DNA from: DATKZS01 sp035527835 [NCBI: bacterium]
GTDB taxonomy: Bacteria; RBG-13-61-14
Length of the DNA stretch: 64,000 nucleotides
Assembly: GCA_035527835.1 (NCBI GenBank)
Contig: DATKZS010000140.1
Coordinates: forward strand, 62,001 to 126,000
Reading direction: 5' to 3'
Part shown: piece after piece, positions 44,921 to 54,356 of the stretch
Layout: the number at the start of each line of letters is the position of its first letter
Numbering within the stretch: the first letter of the stretch is position 1
Made by a program: the position numbers and the translations under genes
The notes under the pieces: generated by a model
What the model was told of the DNA's origin: nothing
The model's input: the letters and a program-made list of their open reading frames with translations, nothing else
Database searches by the model: none

Positions 44921-46291
44921 ATGGATAGAGTTCCTCCCCATAACCTCGAAGCCGAGCGCGCGGTGCTGGCCGCCGTGCTCCTGGAAAACCAGGCCCTGGT
45001 CACCGTCATGGAGATGCTGGAGCCGGACGATTTCTATCTGGACGCGCACCGGGTCATTTTCAGCAGCATGCAGGAGATGTTCAACAAGGGCATGCCGGTG
45101 GACCTGATCACGCTGGCCGACCATCTGCAGGCCACGGCCCGGCTGGAGCAGGTGGGCGGCCCGGCCGCGGTGTCGGCCCTGGGCGGCCTGGTCAGCACCG
45201 CGGCCAACGTGGGCCACTGGGCGGGGATTGTCAAGGACAAGTCGCTGCTTCGACGCCTGGTCAACGAAACCACCGGGCTCATCACCGAGGCCTACGGCGA
45301 GCCCGAGGAGGTCGAGGAATTCCTGGACCGCGCGGAAGGCAAGATCATCGAGATCTCCGCCCGCCAGACCAAGAGCACCTATCAGCCCATCGCCACCCTG
45401 GTCAACCAGAGCTTCCGCGTCCTGGAAAAAATGTACGACGGCGAGTGGGAGCTGGTGGGCGTCCCCTCCGGCTTCAAGGACCTGGACAAGCTCACCACCG
45501 GCTTTCAGAAGGGCGACCTGATCATCATCGCGGGAAGGCCCTCAATGGGCAAGACCGCGCTGGCCATAGACATCATCCTGCACGCCGCGGTGGAAGCCGA
45601 GAAGACCGTGGCCTTTTTTTCCCTGGAAATGGGCTCCAACCAGGTGGTCATGCGCATGTTGAGCTCCATCGGCCGCATCAACTCCAATTCCATCCGCATG
45701 GGCAACGTGCGCCCGCTGTGGAAGCAGATCACCAACGCCGCCGGCACGCTCGGCCAGGCCAAGATTTTCGTTGACGACAGTTCCAGCCTCTCCGGGCTCG
45801 AAGTCAAGGCCAAGGCCCGCCGGATCAAGGCCGAGCACGGACTCGACCTCGTGGTCGTTGACTACCTCCAGCTCCTCCGCGGCTCCGGCTTCAGAAAGGG
45901 CAGAGACAGCCGCGAGCAGGAGATCGCCGAGATTTCCCGGTCCCTGAAGGGCATGGCCAAGGAGCTGGACATTCCGGTGATCGCGCTCTCCCAGCTCAAC
46001 CGCGCGCCGGAGGCCCGGGAAAAGGGCGAGCCGCGGCTTAGCGACCTGCGCGAGTCCGGGTCGCTGGAGCAGGACGCGGACCTGGTCATGCTGATCCATC
46101 GGCCCGGCGTGTACGAGAAAAAGGAAGAGGGCCATGAAGCGGATGACCGGCTGACCCGGCTCAAGATCGAGAAGCAAAGGAACGGACCCACCGGCGTCGT
46201 GGACCTGGTCTTCATCAAGGAGTACACCAGGTTCGAGGCCATGGAGGGCCGCTACGACGAGTCGGCCGTCCCCGGCGACGTGCCGTTTTAA
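44921..46291 (+). CDS. dnaB: Replicative DNA helicase DnaB
   Basis: About 456 residues from ATG 44921 (MDRVPPHNLEAERAVLAAVL). It has the N-terminal helical domain and a RecA-fold C-terminal domain: Walker A GRPSMGKTALAID, Walker B VVVDYLQLL, and the LSQLNRAPEAREKGEPRLSD and SGSLEQDADLVMLIHRP segments. No intein. It unwinds DNA at the replication fork. Neighbouring replication genes (rplI, alr) often found with dnaB are absent. Confidence 0.96.
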   Translation: MDRVPPHNLEAERAVLAAVLLENQALVTVMEMLEPDDFYLDAHRVIFSSMQEMFNKGMPVDLITLADHLQATARLEQVGGPAAVSALGGLVSTAANVGHWAGIVKDKSLLRRLVNETTGLITEAYGEPEEVEEFLDRAEGKIIEISARQTKSTYQPIATLVNQSFRVLEKMYDGEWELVGVPSGFKDLDKLTTGFQKGDLIIIAGRPSMGKTALAIDIILHAAVEAEKTVAFFSLEMGSNQVVMRMLSSIGRINSNSIRMGNVRPLWKQITNAAGTLGQAKIFVDDSSSLSGLEVKAKARRIKAEHGLDLVVVDYLQLLRGSGFRKGRDSREQEIAEISRSLKGMAKELDIPVIALSQLNRAPEAREKGEPRLSDLRESGSLEQDADLVMLIHRPGVYEKKEEGHEADDRLTRLKIEKQRNGPTGVVDLVFIKEYTRFEAMEGRYDESAVPGDVPF

Positions 46292-46293
46292 GA

Positions 46294-46378
46294 AAGGAAA
46301 AAGTAAAAAGTAAAAAGGCAAAAAGCGGCCTCGGAACCATATTTTTTCCTTTTGCCTTTTTACTTTTTACTTTTAAAG
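46294..46378. repeat. Perfect iterated-arm inverted repeat (AAAAAGT unit)
   Basis: 25-bp arms, AAAAGTAAAAAGTAAAAAGG+CAAAA (46299-46323) and its exact reverse complement at 46350-46374. It begins a few bases after the dnaB stop and supplies the AT-rich leader of tolB. Same unit as 1674-1766. Confidence 0.9.
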
Positions 46379-46390
46379 AGGAAGAAGAAA

Positions 46391-47752
46391 GTGAATAGAG
46401 GATATGTGCGCAGCGGCTCAAAGCTCTTGTGGAAAATGGCGGTTCTGTTGGCGCTGATCATCTTTGTTCCCGAGGCTTGGGGCCAGGACGAATACGAGTT
46501 CATCCCGATCATCAAGAAGTCCACCCGGACGCGGGTGGCGGTCCCGGACTTCCATCCGGCCAGGCAGCTCCCGGCCAATGATCCGGCGTCGCCCAAGCTC
46601 ACCCGGGCGCTCCGGGACACCGTGGACATGACCGGGCTCCTCGAGCTGATCCCGCCCGACTCCTACCCCGGCGCGGGTCTGCCCGGCGAAAAGGAAAACC
46701 TCGCCGCCTGGAAGCTCATCAACGCCGACCTCTTGATCCGCGGCGACGTCGCGCGCGTCGGCGAGAAACGTTACCAGGTCGAGTTCCGCTGCTATGACTT
46801 GAAGCAGGACCGCATGGTCCTGGGCAAGCGCTACACCGGAGGGTCCGAGCTGTTCAACCGCATGGTCCTCAAATACATGGACGAGCTGCTCTACTGGCTC
46901 ACCGGCCGGAAGAGCGCGCTCGATTCCCGTATCGCCTACGTCTCCGACCAGACCGGGAGGAATGAGATCCGGATGATGGACACGGATGGCGGCAACAGCC
47001 AGGCCGTGACCGGCAATAAAACGCTGAATCTTAGTCCCGCGTGGTCACCCGACGGCCGCTACCTGCTCTACGTTGGCTACCGCGACCGCAACCCGGACCT
47101 TTACATCCGCGACGTGGAGAGCACCAAGGACACCAAGTTCTACAGCGCGTCGGGCCTTAACATCGCGGGCGAGTTCAGCCCGGACGGCCGCTGGATCGCG
47201 TTTTGCCGGGAGGACAGGGACGCCAACGTTGACGTTTACGTGATCAGCCGGGAGGGGCGCGACCTGCGCCGCATCACCACTTCCGCCGCCATCGACGTCT
47301 CGCCCACCTGGTCGCCCGACGGCAAGCTCATGGCCTTTGTCTCCGACCGCGTCGGCACGCCCCAGATTTACCTGCTCGACCTGACCCGCGGCGCCGAGGG
47401 GCCCAATAACCCCGCCGTTCGCCTGACCTACGAAGGCAGCTATAACTCCTCGCCCGCCTGGTCGCCCGACGGGCGCTACATCGCCTACACCGGCCGGGTC
47501 GGCGGACAGTTCGACCTCTTCCTGATCGAGATGGGCGGACAGGGCCGGCCGGTCAAGCGCCTTACCGCGACCGTTGCCAACGAGGAAGACCCGGCATGGT
47601 CGCCCGACGGCCGCTTCCTCGCCTACGATTCCACTGAAAGCGGAAATTATGATATATACATCAGAAGCATCTACGGCGGAACGCCGAGAAGGATCACGTC
47701 ATTGGCGGCCAAGGAGCGGATGCCCGCGTGGTCGCCCAAGTCCGAACCGTGA
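46391..47752 (+). CDS. tolB: Tol-Pal system protein TolB
   Basis: 453 residues from GTG 46391, with GAGGAAG upstream. The signal peptide ends near AWGQD. The N-terminal TolB domain (RVAVPDFHPARQLPAND) is followed by a six-bladed propeller with repeated SPAWSPDGRYLLY-type blades (SPTWSPDGKLMAF, SPAWSPDGRYIAY, DPAWSPDGRFLAY). It binds Pal at the outer membrane and helps constriction and envelope integrity. pal follows 22 nt downstream; tolQRA are not in the window. Confidence 0.94.
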   Translation: MNRGYVRSGSKLLWKMAVLLALIIFVPEAWGQDEYEFIPIIKKSTRTRVAVPDFHPARQLPANDPASPKLTRALRDTVDMTGLLELIPPDSYPGAGLPGEKENLAAWKLINADLLIRGDVARVGEKRYQVEFRCYDLKQDRMVLGKRYTGGSELFNRMVLKYMDELLYWLTGRKSALDSRIAYVSDQTGRNEIRMMDTDGGNSQAVTGNKTLNLSPAWSPDGRYLLYVGYRDRNPDLYIRDVESTKDTKFYSASGLNIAGEFSPDGRWIAFCREDRDANVDVYVISREGRDLRRITTSAAIDVSPTWSPDGKLMAFVSDRVGTPQIYLLDLTRGAEGPNNPAVRLTYEGSYNSSPAWSPDGRYIAYTGRVGGQFDLFLIEMGGQGRPVKRLTATVANEEDPAWSPDGRFLAYDSTESGNYDIYIRSIYGGTPRRITSLAAKERMPAWSPKSEP

Positions 47753-47774
47753 GGGCAAGAAGGAGGGTTTTCAA

Positions 47775-48518
47775 ATGATAAGGAAGCGTTATGGATGGTT
47801 GGCCATGTTGTGCGTGCTCTACGTGGGGATGATGGGGGCCGGAAGCTGCGGCAAGAAGGCCCTTACCGCCATCGGCGACGCCAAGACCGCGGTGGAGCAG
47901 GCCCGCGAGGCGGACGCGCCGCAGTGGGCTTCGCAGCAGTTCCAGTCGGCGGAGGACAGCCTTGCCCTCGCCCAGCAGCAGTACGACAAGTACCAGTTCA
48001 AGAAGTCCGAGAACACCGCTCTGCTTGCCGAGACCAAGGCCAGGGAGGCCCTCGAGCTGGCCATGAAGCATAAAGAGGATGACGAGGAGCGGCTGGCCCG
48101 GGAAGCGGAGGAGGCCGCGCGTCTGGCCCGCTCCAGCATCTTCGACACCGACGTGGGCGATACCACTGTTTACGACGAGGCCATGGCCGCGCTCCACGAC
48201 GTGCATTTTGAATTCGACTCGCCCGGCCTCTCCGACGCGGCGCAGAGCATCCTGGCCATAAACGCGGACTGGCTAGCCAAGCATCCCGCGGTCAAGGTCG
48301 AGATTGAGGGCCACTGCGACGAGCGCGGCACCGACGAGTACAACCTGGCGCTCGGCGCTAAAAGGGCCAAGGCCGTGTACGACGCCATGGTCAAGCTGGG
48401 CATTGACGAATCCCGGATGCGCACCATCAGCTACGGCGAGTCCGTGCCCGTGGACCAGGGCCATACCGAAGAGGCATGGGCCAGGAACCGCCGCGCCCAC
48501 TTCGCCATCATCCGTTAG
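47775..48518 (+). CDS. pal: Peptidoglycan-associated lipoprotein (Pal) with N-terminal coiled coil
   Basis: 247 residues from ATG 47775, with AGGAGG upstream. Lipobox GAGSC (Cys about 25). Unlike classical Pal, a roughly 110-residue helical region (DUF4398-like, QFQSAEDSLALAQQQYDKYQ, KEDDEERLAREAEEAARLA) precedes the OmpA domain. The OmpA part carries VHFEFDSPGLSD, VKVEIEGHCDERGTDEYNLA and YGESVPVDQGHTEEAWARNR, with the peptidoglycan-binding Asp and Arg. Co-transcribed with tolB. Confidence 0.92.
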   Translation: MIRKRYGWLAMLCVLYVGMMGAGSCGKKALTAIGDAKTAVEQAREADAPQWASQQFQSAEDSLALAQQQYDKYQFKKSENTALLAETKAREALELAMKHKEDDEERLAREAEEAARLARSSIFDTDVGDTTVYDEAMAALHDVHFEFDSPGLSDAAQSILAINADWLAKHPAVKVEIEGHCDERGTDEYNLALGAKRAKAVYDAMVKLGIDESRMRTISYGESVPVDQGHTEEAWARNRRAHFAIIR

Positions 48519-48544
48519 CGGCGATCTTCTTCAGGCTCAGATCA

Positions 48545-48576
48545 GCAGGGGCAGGCCCGGCTTGCCCCTGCTTGTT
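48545..48576 (+). terminator. Rho-independent terminator after pal
   Basis: Stem GCAGGGGCA (48545-48553) pairs with TGCCCCTGC (48563-48571), with a 9-nt loop, followed by TTGTTACATT. Confidence 0.75.
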
Positions 48577-48602
48577 ACATTCCGGCAATCGTCACGATGT
48601 TA

Positions 48603-48676
48603 TTAAACACAACGGCACAACGGCACAACGACAATTTTGATGTTTTATTCGTTGTATCGTTGTGCCGTTGTGTTAA
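48603..48676. repeat. Iterated-arm inverted repeat (ACGGCACA unit)
   Basis: The left arm TTAAACACAACGGCACAACG+GCACAACGACA (48603-48633) pairs with the right arm CGTTGTATCGTTGTGCCGTT+GTGTTAA (48650-48676). It lies between the convergent pal and SagB-like genes. Confidence 0.85.
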
Positions 48677-48692
48677 AAAAATTCCGCGTTCC

Positions 48693-49442
48693 TCACTCCT
48701 CGTCCACTCCCGGCTTCACCGGCCCCGCCGCGGCCAGATAGATGGAGGTCTCGGATTCGCCGTCAACGCCCAGGAGCGCGTTCATTTCATCGTCAAAGAA
48801 CGCCCCGATCGGGCAAAAACCCAGGCCCAGGACGGTGGCCGCGAGCGCGGCGTTTTGGCAGATGTGCCCGGCGTCCAGGTAAATGTAGCGCCAACCCCGC
48901 TGCGCGTACTTGTACTGGCACCGGTCCTTCACCGCCGTCCACACGAACACCGCCGCGGCCCGGCCGCACATGCCCTGGCCCAGCGCCGCTTCCGAGATCT
49001 CCCGCCCGTAATCGCCCTCCCGCACCGCCTCCAGGGCCGTGCGCCGGACGTTGTAATGGTACACGCCCGGCAAAACGTCGCTCACGCGGTTAATCACCAG
49101 GTACATCTCCACCGGGTAGAGCCCGCCGGCGGACGGGGCCGTGCGCAGGATCAGCTTACCGGCCTTGGCCGTGCGGCCCTGCGCCGCGAAAACCAGGAGC
49201 GAAAGCGCGGAAAGACTCATGGGCTCGTCGGTAAAGGCCCGCCGCGAGCGCCGCTCCGCCAGCGCCCGCCACAGCGACCCTTCCGGCAGCTCCGCGACCC
49301 CGAGCGGAACCAGCCGCGCGCCCGGGTACTCCTTGAACGGCTCCGCTCTCTGTGCCGGCCGGGCGCCGCCGCCGGTCAGGCCGGAACGGGAATACCGGGT
49401 CAGCTCCTGGAACCTGTCGCCGATGTAATCGTCATTCTTCAT
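48693..49442 (-). CDS. SagB-family nitroreductase
   Basis: A 249-residue FMN-dependent oxidoreductase of the SagB/ThcOx branch. ALAERRSRRAFTDEPMSLSA, RTAPSAGGLYPVEMYLVINR, LPGVYHYN and YIYLDAGHICQNAALAATVL, GLGFCPIGAFFDDEM are typical. SagB enzymes oxidise azolines in thiazole/oxazole-modified peptides, but many stand-alone members have other or unknown roles. No cyclodehydratase (YcaO) or precursor gene was found here, so a stand-alone oxidoreductase is likelier. Confidence 0.88.
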   Translation of the reverse strand: MKNDDYIGDRFQELTRYSRSGLTGGGARPAQRAEPFKEYPGARLVPLGVAELPEGSLWRALAERRSRRAFTDEPMSLSALSLLVFAAQGRTAKAGKLILRTAPSAGGLYPVEMYLVINRVSDVLPGVYHYNVRRTALEAVREGDYGREISEAALGQGMCGRAAAVFVWTAVKDRCQYKYAQRGWRYIYLDAGHICQNAALAATVLGLGFCPIGAFFDDEMNALLGVDGESETSIYLAAAGPVKPGVDEE

Positions 49443-49463
49443 GGCCGCCTCTGTTTAGAAAAA

Positions 49464-49494
49464 TAGTAGCCAGTAGACAGTAGCAAGTAGCCAG
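49464..49494. repeat. Single iterated arm (AGTAGCC unit)
   Basis: TAGTAGCCAGTAGACAGTAG then CAAGTAGCCAG: about four loose repeats of a 7-8 nt unit, with no complementary arm. Confidence 0.55.
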
Positions 49495-49514
49495 GGAAGA
49501 GGGTCATGGGTGTT

Positions 49515-49578
49515 GAAAGAGGATCGAGGATCGAGAAGCGAGGGGCCCGGAAAATTCCCTCGATCCTCTTCCCTCTTT
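49515..49578. repeat. Iterated-arm inverted repeat (GGATCGA unit)
   Basis: GAAAGAGGATCGAGGATCGA then GAAGCGAGG (from 49515) pairs with CCCTCGATCCTCTTCCCTCT (49557 on). The same unit recurs at 57195-57253 and 59113-59183. Confidence 0.8.
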
Positions 49579-49605
49579 ATGCTGTCAGGGCGTCGCCGCC
49601 ACTTT

Positions 49606-52131
49606 CTATTTGGTCTGCCCCATTTCCGCTTCCGGGGCCCTGCCGCCGGCCCAGTTGTCGAGCTTGATTTCCTTGGCCGCGCCGGTGTGCTTGTCGGAAG
49701 CGGAGACGGTGAAGAGGCCGCTCTGGTCAATGTCGAAGCGGACCTCGATCTCGGGCCGGCCGCGGCGGGCCTTCTCGATGCCGTCGAGCACGAACTCGCC
49801 GAGCGGCGTGTTCTCCTTGGCATACAGGCCCTCGCCCTGCATCACGGTGATGCGGATGCGGTCCTGGTTGTCGGTGCAGGTCGTGAAAATCTGGGTCGCG
49901 CGCGCGGGCAGCTTGGAAAAGCGCCTGACGATGGGCACGAAGTGGCCGCCGAAATGCGCGATGCCCACGGTCTGCGAGAGCACGTCGAGCAGCACCGGCG
50001 CGTCCACCATCCCGCGCGCCGCCGCCTTTTCAGCGGAGGCCGGAGGCGGGGCCGGGGGAGCGCCCAGGTCCCGAATGATCGGACCGGCCGCCACCGGATG
50101 GTCATCAAAATGCCCGCCCTCGGCCGCGGCGGGAGGACCGGACGGCTGCGGCGGCTCCGGCTCCTCTACGGCCGGAAGCTCATCGCCGGCGCCCTCGAAC
50201 TCGGCGGGCTCCTGGTCAAAAATTTCGCCGCCCGCCGCTTCTTCGACCGGCATTTCCAGGGGCGCCGGGGCCTCGTCGGCCGCGGCCAGTTCCACCGGCG
50301 CCTCTTGCTCCAAGCTGTCGCGCTCAAAAGGTGTTTCCACCGTCTGGGCGGGCTGGACTCTCTCGACCCATTCGCGGGGGGCGGGCGCGAGGCCGGTCAC
50401 CGTGGGCGGCGGCTCGGGAGGAGAAGGCGATGATGGCGGCATGAAAAATTCGTCAAGGCCGGAGGGGGCCGCGTCCGCGGCGGCTACGGAATGGGAGGCC
50501 GGCGCATACGTTTCCTCATCCGGCGCCACTAATTCCTCGGTAACTTCCTCGCTAACGGCCTCGGCCTCCAAAGGCTCGGGCAGCTCGGCTTCCTCGCCGG
50601 ACCATTCGTCTCCCGTCTCCACGACCTCGGCCAGCGGCGCTTCCGGCGTTTCCGGCGTCGGCGGCATGGCAGAGGCGCGGTCGCGGTCCATGGGCAGTCT
50701 GGTGTCGGCGTTTTTTTCCAGGGGCAGGGTCTCGGCATGATAGTCGGGCGCGCGGCGCGGCGGCGCCGGCGCGGGAGGCGGCGCCATCCCGGGAGGTGGT
50801 GGGGCGGGGGCCTTGGGCTCGACCACCGGTTGCGCCACCGGGAATCCGGGTGTGGTCAGGGACTGGTCATAAGATGCGCCGGGCCGGGTCGCGTCCTGGC
50901 CGATTCCCGGCTGGGTGGCTTCGGGCAAGGGCGCGGCCATGGGCAAGGGCGCGCCCACGGCCACCCGCTCCGGGCGTTTTCTGAGGAGCTTCTCGCCGGA
51001 GATGGACGCGGCGTGAATGGCCGCGCCCACGGCCACGGACTCGTCGGGGTGGAGCGAGCAGTCGGGCTCGCGCCCGTAAAATTCCGCGACCGTCCGGCGG
51101 ACCAGGGGCATGCGGGTCATGCCGCCGACCATCACCAGGTTGTCAATGTCGGGCCGGCCCATCCCGATTTCCTTGAGCAGCCGCTCGAAGATGATCACCG
51201 GCTTCTCGACCAGGTCGCGCACCATGCCCTCATACTGCTCCCGGGTGATGACGGCCTCGATCCCGGCCCAGCGGTTCAGGTCCGGGCAGATGGCGGGCAG
51301 GTTGATCTCGACCTCGTCCTTGTCGGAGAGCGCGATCTTGGTCCGCTCCGCCGCGTCCTTCACCCGCTGGTGCGCCATCTTGTCGTTGAAGATGTTGATC
51401 TGGAACTTCTGCTTGAAATCCTCCACCAGAAAATCCACCAGGCGGTTGTCAAAGTCCTCGCCGCCCAGCCATGAGTCCCCGTCGGTGGCGATCACCTCGA
51501 ACACGCCCTGCCCGATGGCCAGGATGGAGAGGTCAAAGGTCCCGCCGCCCAGGTCGAAGATGGCTATGGTCTGTTCCTCGTCCTGGTCAAAGCCATAGGC
51601 CAGGGCCGCGGCGGTCGGCTCGTTGATGAGCTTGACCACGTCGAGCCCGATCATGGTGCCGGCCTCGCGGGTGGCCTTTCTTTGCGGGTCCGTGAAATAC
51701 GCGGGCACGGTGATGACCACGCGCTTGATGTCCTGGCCGATGGTCTTCTTGCCGATCCGGGTCAGGTACTTCAGGATGATGGCGCCCACCTCGGTCGGGT
51801 CCAGCTCCTTGTCCCGGCCCTTGACCTTGATCCCGCCGTCCGGCCCCTTGAGAATGTCAAAGCCGAAATACTGCCGGGCCTTCTGGACCTCGGGATCATC
51901 GAACCGCCGGCCGATCAGACGCTTGGTGGCCCAGATGGTGCTGTAGGGGTCGCTGATCACCTCGTTCTTGGCCTGCGGACCCACCAGGATCCTCCCGTCC
52001 TCCATGACGTGGATGTAAGAAGGGGTGACGCGGTTGCCCCGGCTGTCCGGCGCCACCACCGGCTCGCCGTCAACCACCACGGCGAGGCAACTGGTGGAGG
52101 TCCCCAGGTCTATCCCCACGATCCGGTCCAT
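49606..52131 (-). CDS. Hsp70 (DnaK-like) with a 330-residue interdomain linker
   Basis: An 841-residue Hsp70. Residues 1-381 are a complete nucleotide-binding domain (IVGIDLGTSTSCLAVVVDG, AIFDLGGGTFDLSIL, VMVGGMTRMPLVRRTVAEFY). Residues about 382-709 are Pro/Ala/Glu-rich and low in hydrophobics, probably disordered. Residues 710-841 resume as a substrate-binding beta domain (VLLDVLSQTVGIAHFGGHFV, NQDRIRITVMQGEG). The helical lid of DnaK is missing. The usual linker is about 10 residues, so allosteric coupling must differ. dnaJ-grpE lie 23 kb away. Very GC-rich, no frameshift seen. Confidence 0.92.
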   Translation of the reverse strand: MDRIVGIDLGTSTSCLAVVVDGEPVVAPDSRGNRVTPSYIHVMEDGRILVGPQAKNEVISDPYSTIWATKRLIGRRFDDPEVQKARQYFGFDILKGPDGGIKVKGRDKELDPTEVGAIILKYLTRIGKKTIGQDIKRVVITVPAYFTDPQRKATREAGTMIGLDVVKLINEPTAAALAYGFDQDEEQTIAIFDLGGGTFDLSILAIGQGVFEVIATDGDSWLGGEDFDNRLVDFLVEDFKQKFQINIFNDKMAHQRVKDAAERTKIALSDKDEVEINLPAICPDLNRWAGIEAVITREQYEGMVRDLVEKPVIIFERLLKEIGMGRPDIDNLVMVGGMTRMPLVRRTVAEFYGREPDCSLHPDESVAVGAAIHAASISGEKLLRKRPERVAVGAPLPMAAPLPEATQPGIGQDATRPGASYDQSLTTPGFPVAQPVVEPKAPAPPPPGMAPPPAPAPPRRAPDYHAETLPLEKNADTRLPMDRDRASAMPPTPETPEAPLAEVVETGDEWSGEEAELPEPLEAEAVSEEVTEELVAPDEETYAPASHSVAAADAAPSGLDEFFMPPSSPSPPEPPPTVTGLAPAPREWVERVQPAQTVETPFERDSLEQEAPVELAAADEAPAPLEMPVEEAAGGEIFDQEPAEFEGAGDELPAVEEPEPPQPSGPPAAAEGGHFDDHPVAAGPIIRDLGAPPAPPPASAEKAAARGMVDAPVLLDVLSQTVGIAHFGGHFVPIVRRFSKLPARATQIFTTCTDNQDRIRITVMQGEGLYAKENTPLGEFVLDGIEKARRGRPEIEVRFDIDQSGLFTVSASDKHTGAAKEIKLDNWAGGRAPEAEMGQTK

Positions 52132-52344
52132 GTCCGATCCTCCGTTTCGCCGCCGGCGCCCATCATCCGCGCCGGCCGGGTAATGCTGGACGCAACGACT
52201 TACCTATTGTAGCCGGGTTAGCGGGCCGGATGCAACGGGCCGGGAAAATCAGGATTCGGCCCTCTTCCGAATGTCGGCGCAAGGCTCCCACACTCCGAAC
52301 CGGCCTTTGCGGGGGATGAACTCGATAGGGCTTGAGCGCTTCCA

Positions 52345-53862
52345 TCATTCTTCACATCCATAGAGTTCAACATGGCTGTCACTGCCGGAGGAGTCAAATT
52401 GAAAGCGGGGCGTATCGGGACCGCCGGATTTATACAATACAAAATAACCCGGCAGTCTTGTGATATAGTAATTGGAGAAATCCAATATATTTGTAGGTTT
52501 GACTTCGGCCCGCAGTATTACTTCGCCCAGCTTTCTCTTGTTGGCGGAGAACAGTTCAGGTACCGAAAGCTCCACCATCCATACTTGTTCCTGGCCGATT
52601 TCATTTTCAATCGTTCCGATGAGCTTTTCATCGCCGATTTTAAGCCCATCCCAATCAGCAACTTGTCTCAAATGCCTGGTATAGGCCGATCCAGAGATCA
52701 GGAGAGGCCTGATCACGAGCAGATCATTTCTTGCATAATAGTCCAGCCGTTTTGCCCATGGACCGGCGCCGGCGGGAACGCTTGGGAGGATCTTCATCAG
52801 ATAATTCGAGCCTATCACTTCCGCCCTGATTGGATCGGTCAATACTTGCTTGGGCAATGTAAGTATTACTGAAGCCCCCTGATCCTCGAAATAATCATTG
52901 GGCACGCAATAATTGGAGCCCCAGTTGTCATCATGGATGATGAACATATCAACCCAGGATTCGCTTGGTATGTATTTCGTGCTTTTGCCAACCACGAAGT
53001 AGGATGACTCGGCCCTTGGCACCCAGGTGTCTTCATTGAACGTATGGCCGATGACGGGAATTGCATGGCGTTCATCCGGACCTGATTTGAAAACCACCAG
53101 GGCCGGATACCCTGATTCAATGTGACCATAGATGATTTTTTTCAGCGGAACCCCGGGCTTTTGGCCACGTAGCGACCAGTTCAGGCCGGAGTATTCCAAG
53201 ACCTTGCCCACTTCAGTTTCTGTCAGGCCTCTAATTGGACCGGTATCAAGGTCAATTCCGATTACCTCATTCATTTGGCGATAGGATAAGTAGCTTGATG
53301 GATTGAAACGGGATATCAGGGTCTTAAGAGCAACATGCGCGCATTTATTGGTGATCGCGTTCTATTGCGCATAAATGTACCCCTCAATCTCAAACTCCGA
53401 ATCGGCAACCAGACATTTCCATTTAGGAGCTTTCCTTATATAATTATGTTCGTGCCTGCTCTTCCGTATAACCGACTCAAATATACGCACATCCTCGATT
53501 CCATCGGCAAATGAATCTCTTTTGATTATGGCATAACCTAAAAAGCTGCTTCCCTCAATTCTTGATATCTCTTCTTCGGAGGAAATCGCTTGAGAGAAGA
53601 AACTCAGCCTGTACGAGGCTGATGACTTGAATTCGGGCAGTTGCTTCTTGATATCCTCATTTTCTTCTATCAGCTCGGCCGCATCATTCAATTTCTCAAA
53701 GACTAAGCTTTTGCCACTAAGTTGTCTTATCTGGGAGAATAGTCTTCTTATTGGTCCCGAGTCACCAAAGTTTTCTTCAATCCAATCAAAATTAGAAAAG
53801 GACCGCTCAATGTTGAGGGCCCTTATCTCTGAACTGCTTGCGAATCGCGCAAATTGTTCCAT
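52345..53862 (-). pseudogene. Papain/C39-like peptidase protein interrupted by an in-frame TAG
   Basis: Two same-frame segments, 53862-53365 (166 residues ending GYIYAQ) and 53361-52345 (338 residues beginning NAITNKCAHVALKTLISRFN), are separated only by a TAG at 53362-53364. The downstream part has a papain-like arrangement: Cys in NKCAHVALKTL, His in ERHAIPVIGHTF and Asp/Asn in IIHDDNWGSNYC. If read through, the product is about 505 residues. TAG is used as a normal stop elsewhere in the window (pgi, radical SAM gene). AT-richer than its neighbours. Either a recent nonsense allele, a sequencing error or read-through. Confidence 0.65.
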
Positions 53863-53879
53863 TACAATATCTATACATG

Positions 53880-54050
53880 CTATTTGATAACAAACCTAAT
53901 CTTTTTATCTTCCTCCTCGTATTCATCTAATTTATTAAGAAACTTCTCGACGTCGTCATTCCTGACTTGCACTACCTTCTCCACACCCTTCCCTGAAGTC
54001 GCTGCAAGCAAAGCCGTCCGCTTCTCTTCAATTGATTTGGTACGGTTCAT
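53880..54050 (-). CDS. Small protein upstream of the peptidase-like gene
   Basis: 56 residues from ATG 54050 (MNRTKSIEEKRTALLAATSG), with GGAGGAGAT 5 nt upstream. Hydrophilic and helical, ending YEEEDKKIRFVIK. It lies 17 nt before the peptidase-like frame on the same strand, so it is probably its operon partner. No family recognised; size and position would fit a small regulator or antitoxin, but that is conjecture. Confidence 0.55.
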   Translation of the reverse strand: MNRTKSIEEKRTALLAATSGKGVEKVVQVRNDDVEKFLNKLDEYEEEDKKIRFVIK

Positions 54051-54356
54051 GCCAATCTCCTCCACCTCGGGTCGTCCGATTTAGGATGCCAAGATCTCCC
54101 GCCCCGCTCCACAATATCAGATTTCACCTAATGATTTTCTTAACATAACCCCGCCAGAGGCGCAAAGGCTGATCCAGCGGGGAGCAAGTTATATTAGCCT
54201 ATGTGTTAGCAACTGTATTAAAGTGTATTAAATTGTATTAACATGTATCATATAACAATTTCTTGATAGGTGTCAACGCAAATAATTTTGCGGCATGCAT
54301 TAAAAAATGAGATAGCTATTCTGTTTTGGAATAGTTTTGTATAAAGCAACATAAAA
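54051..54356. other. AT-rich gene-free spacer
   Basis: No gene seen. It contains a loose repeat of GTATTAAAGTGTATTAAATT-type units (about 54210-54255) and GATCCAGCGGGGAGCAAGTT (54173-54192), which resembles parts of the MITE-like element. Promoter elements for the small protein and peptidase-like frame are probably here. Confidence 0.4.

Noticed and set aside
48693-49442. Thiazole/oxazole-modified peptide cluster implied by the SagB-type gene
   Set aside because: No YcaO cyclodehydratase, precursor peptide or transporter is adjacent.
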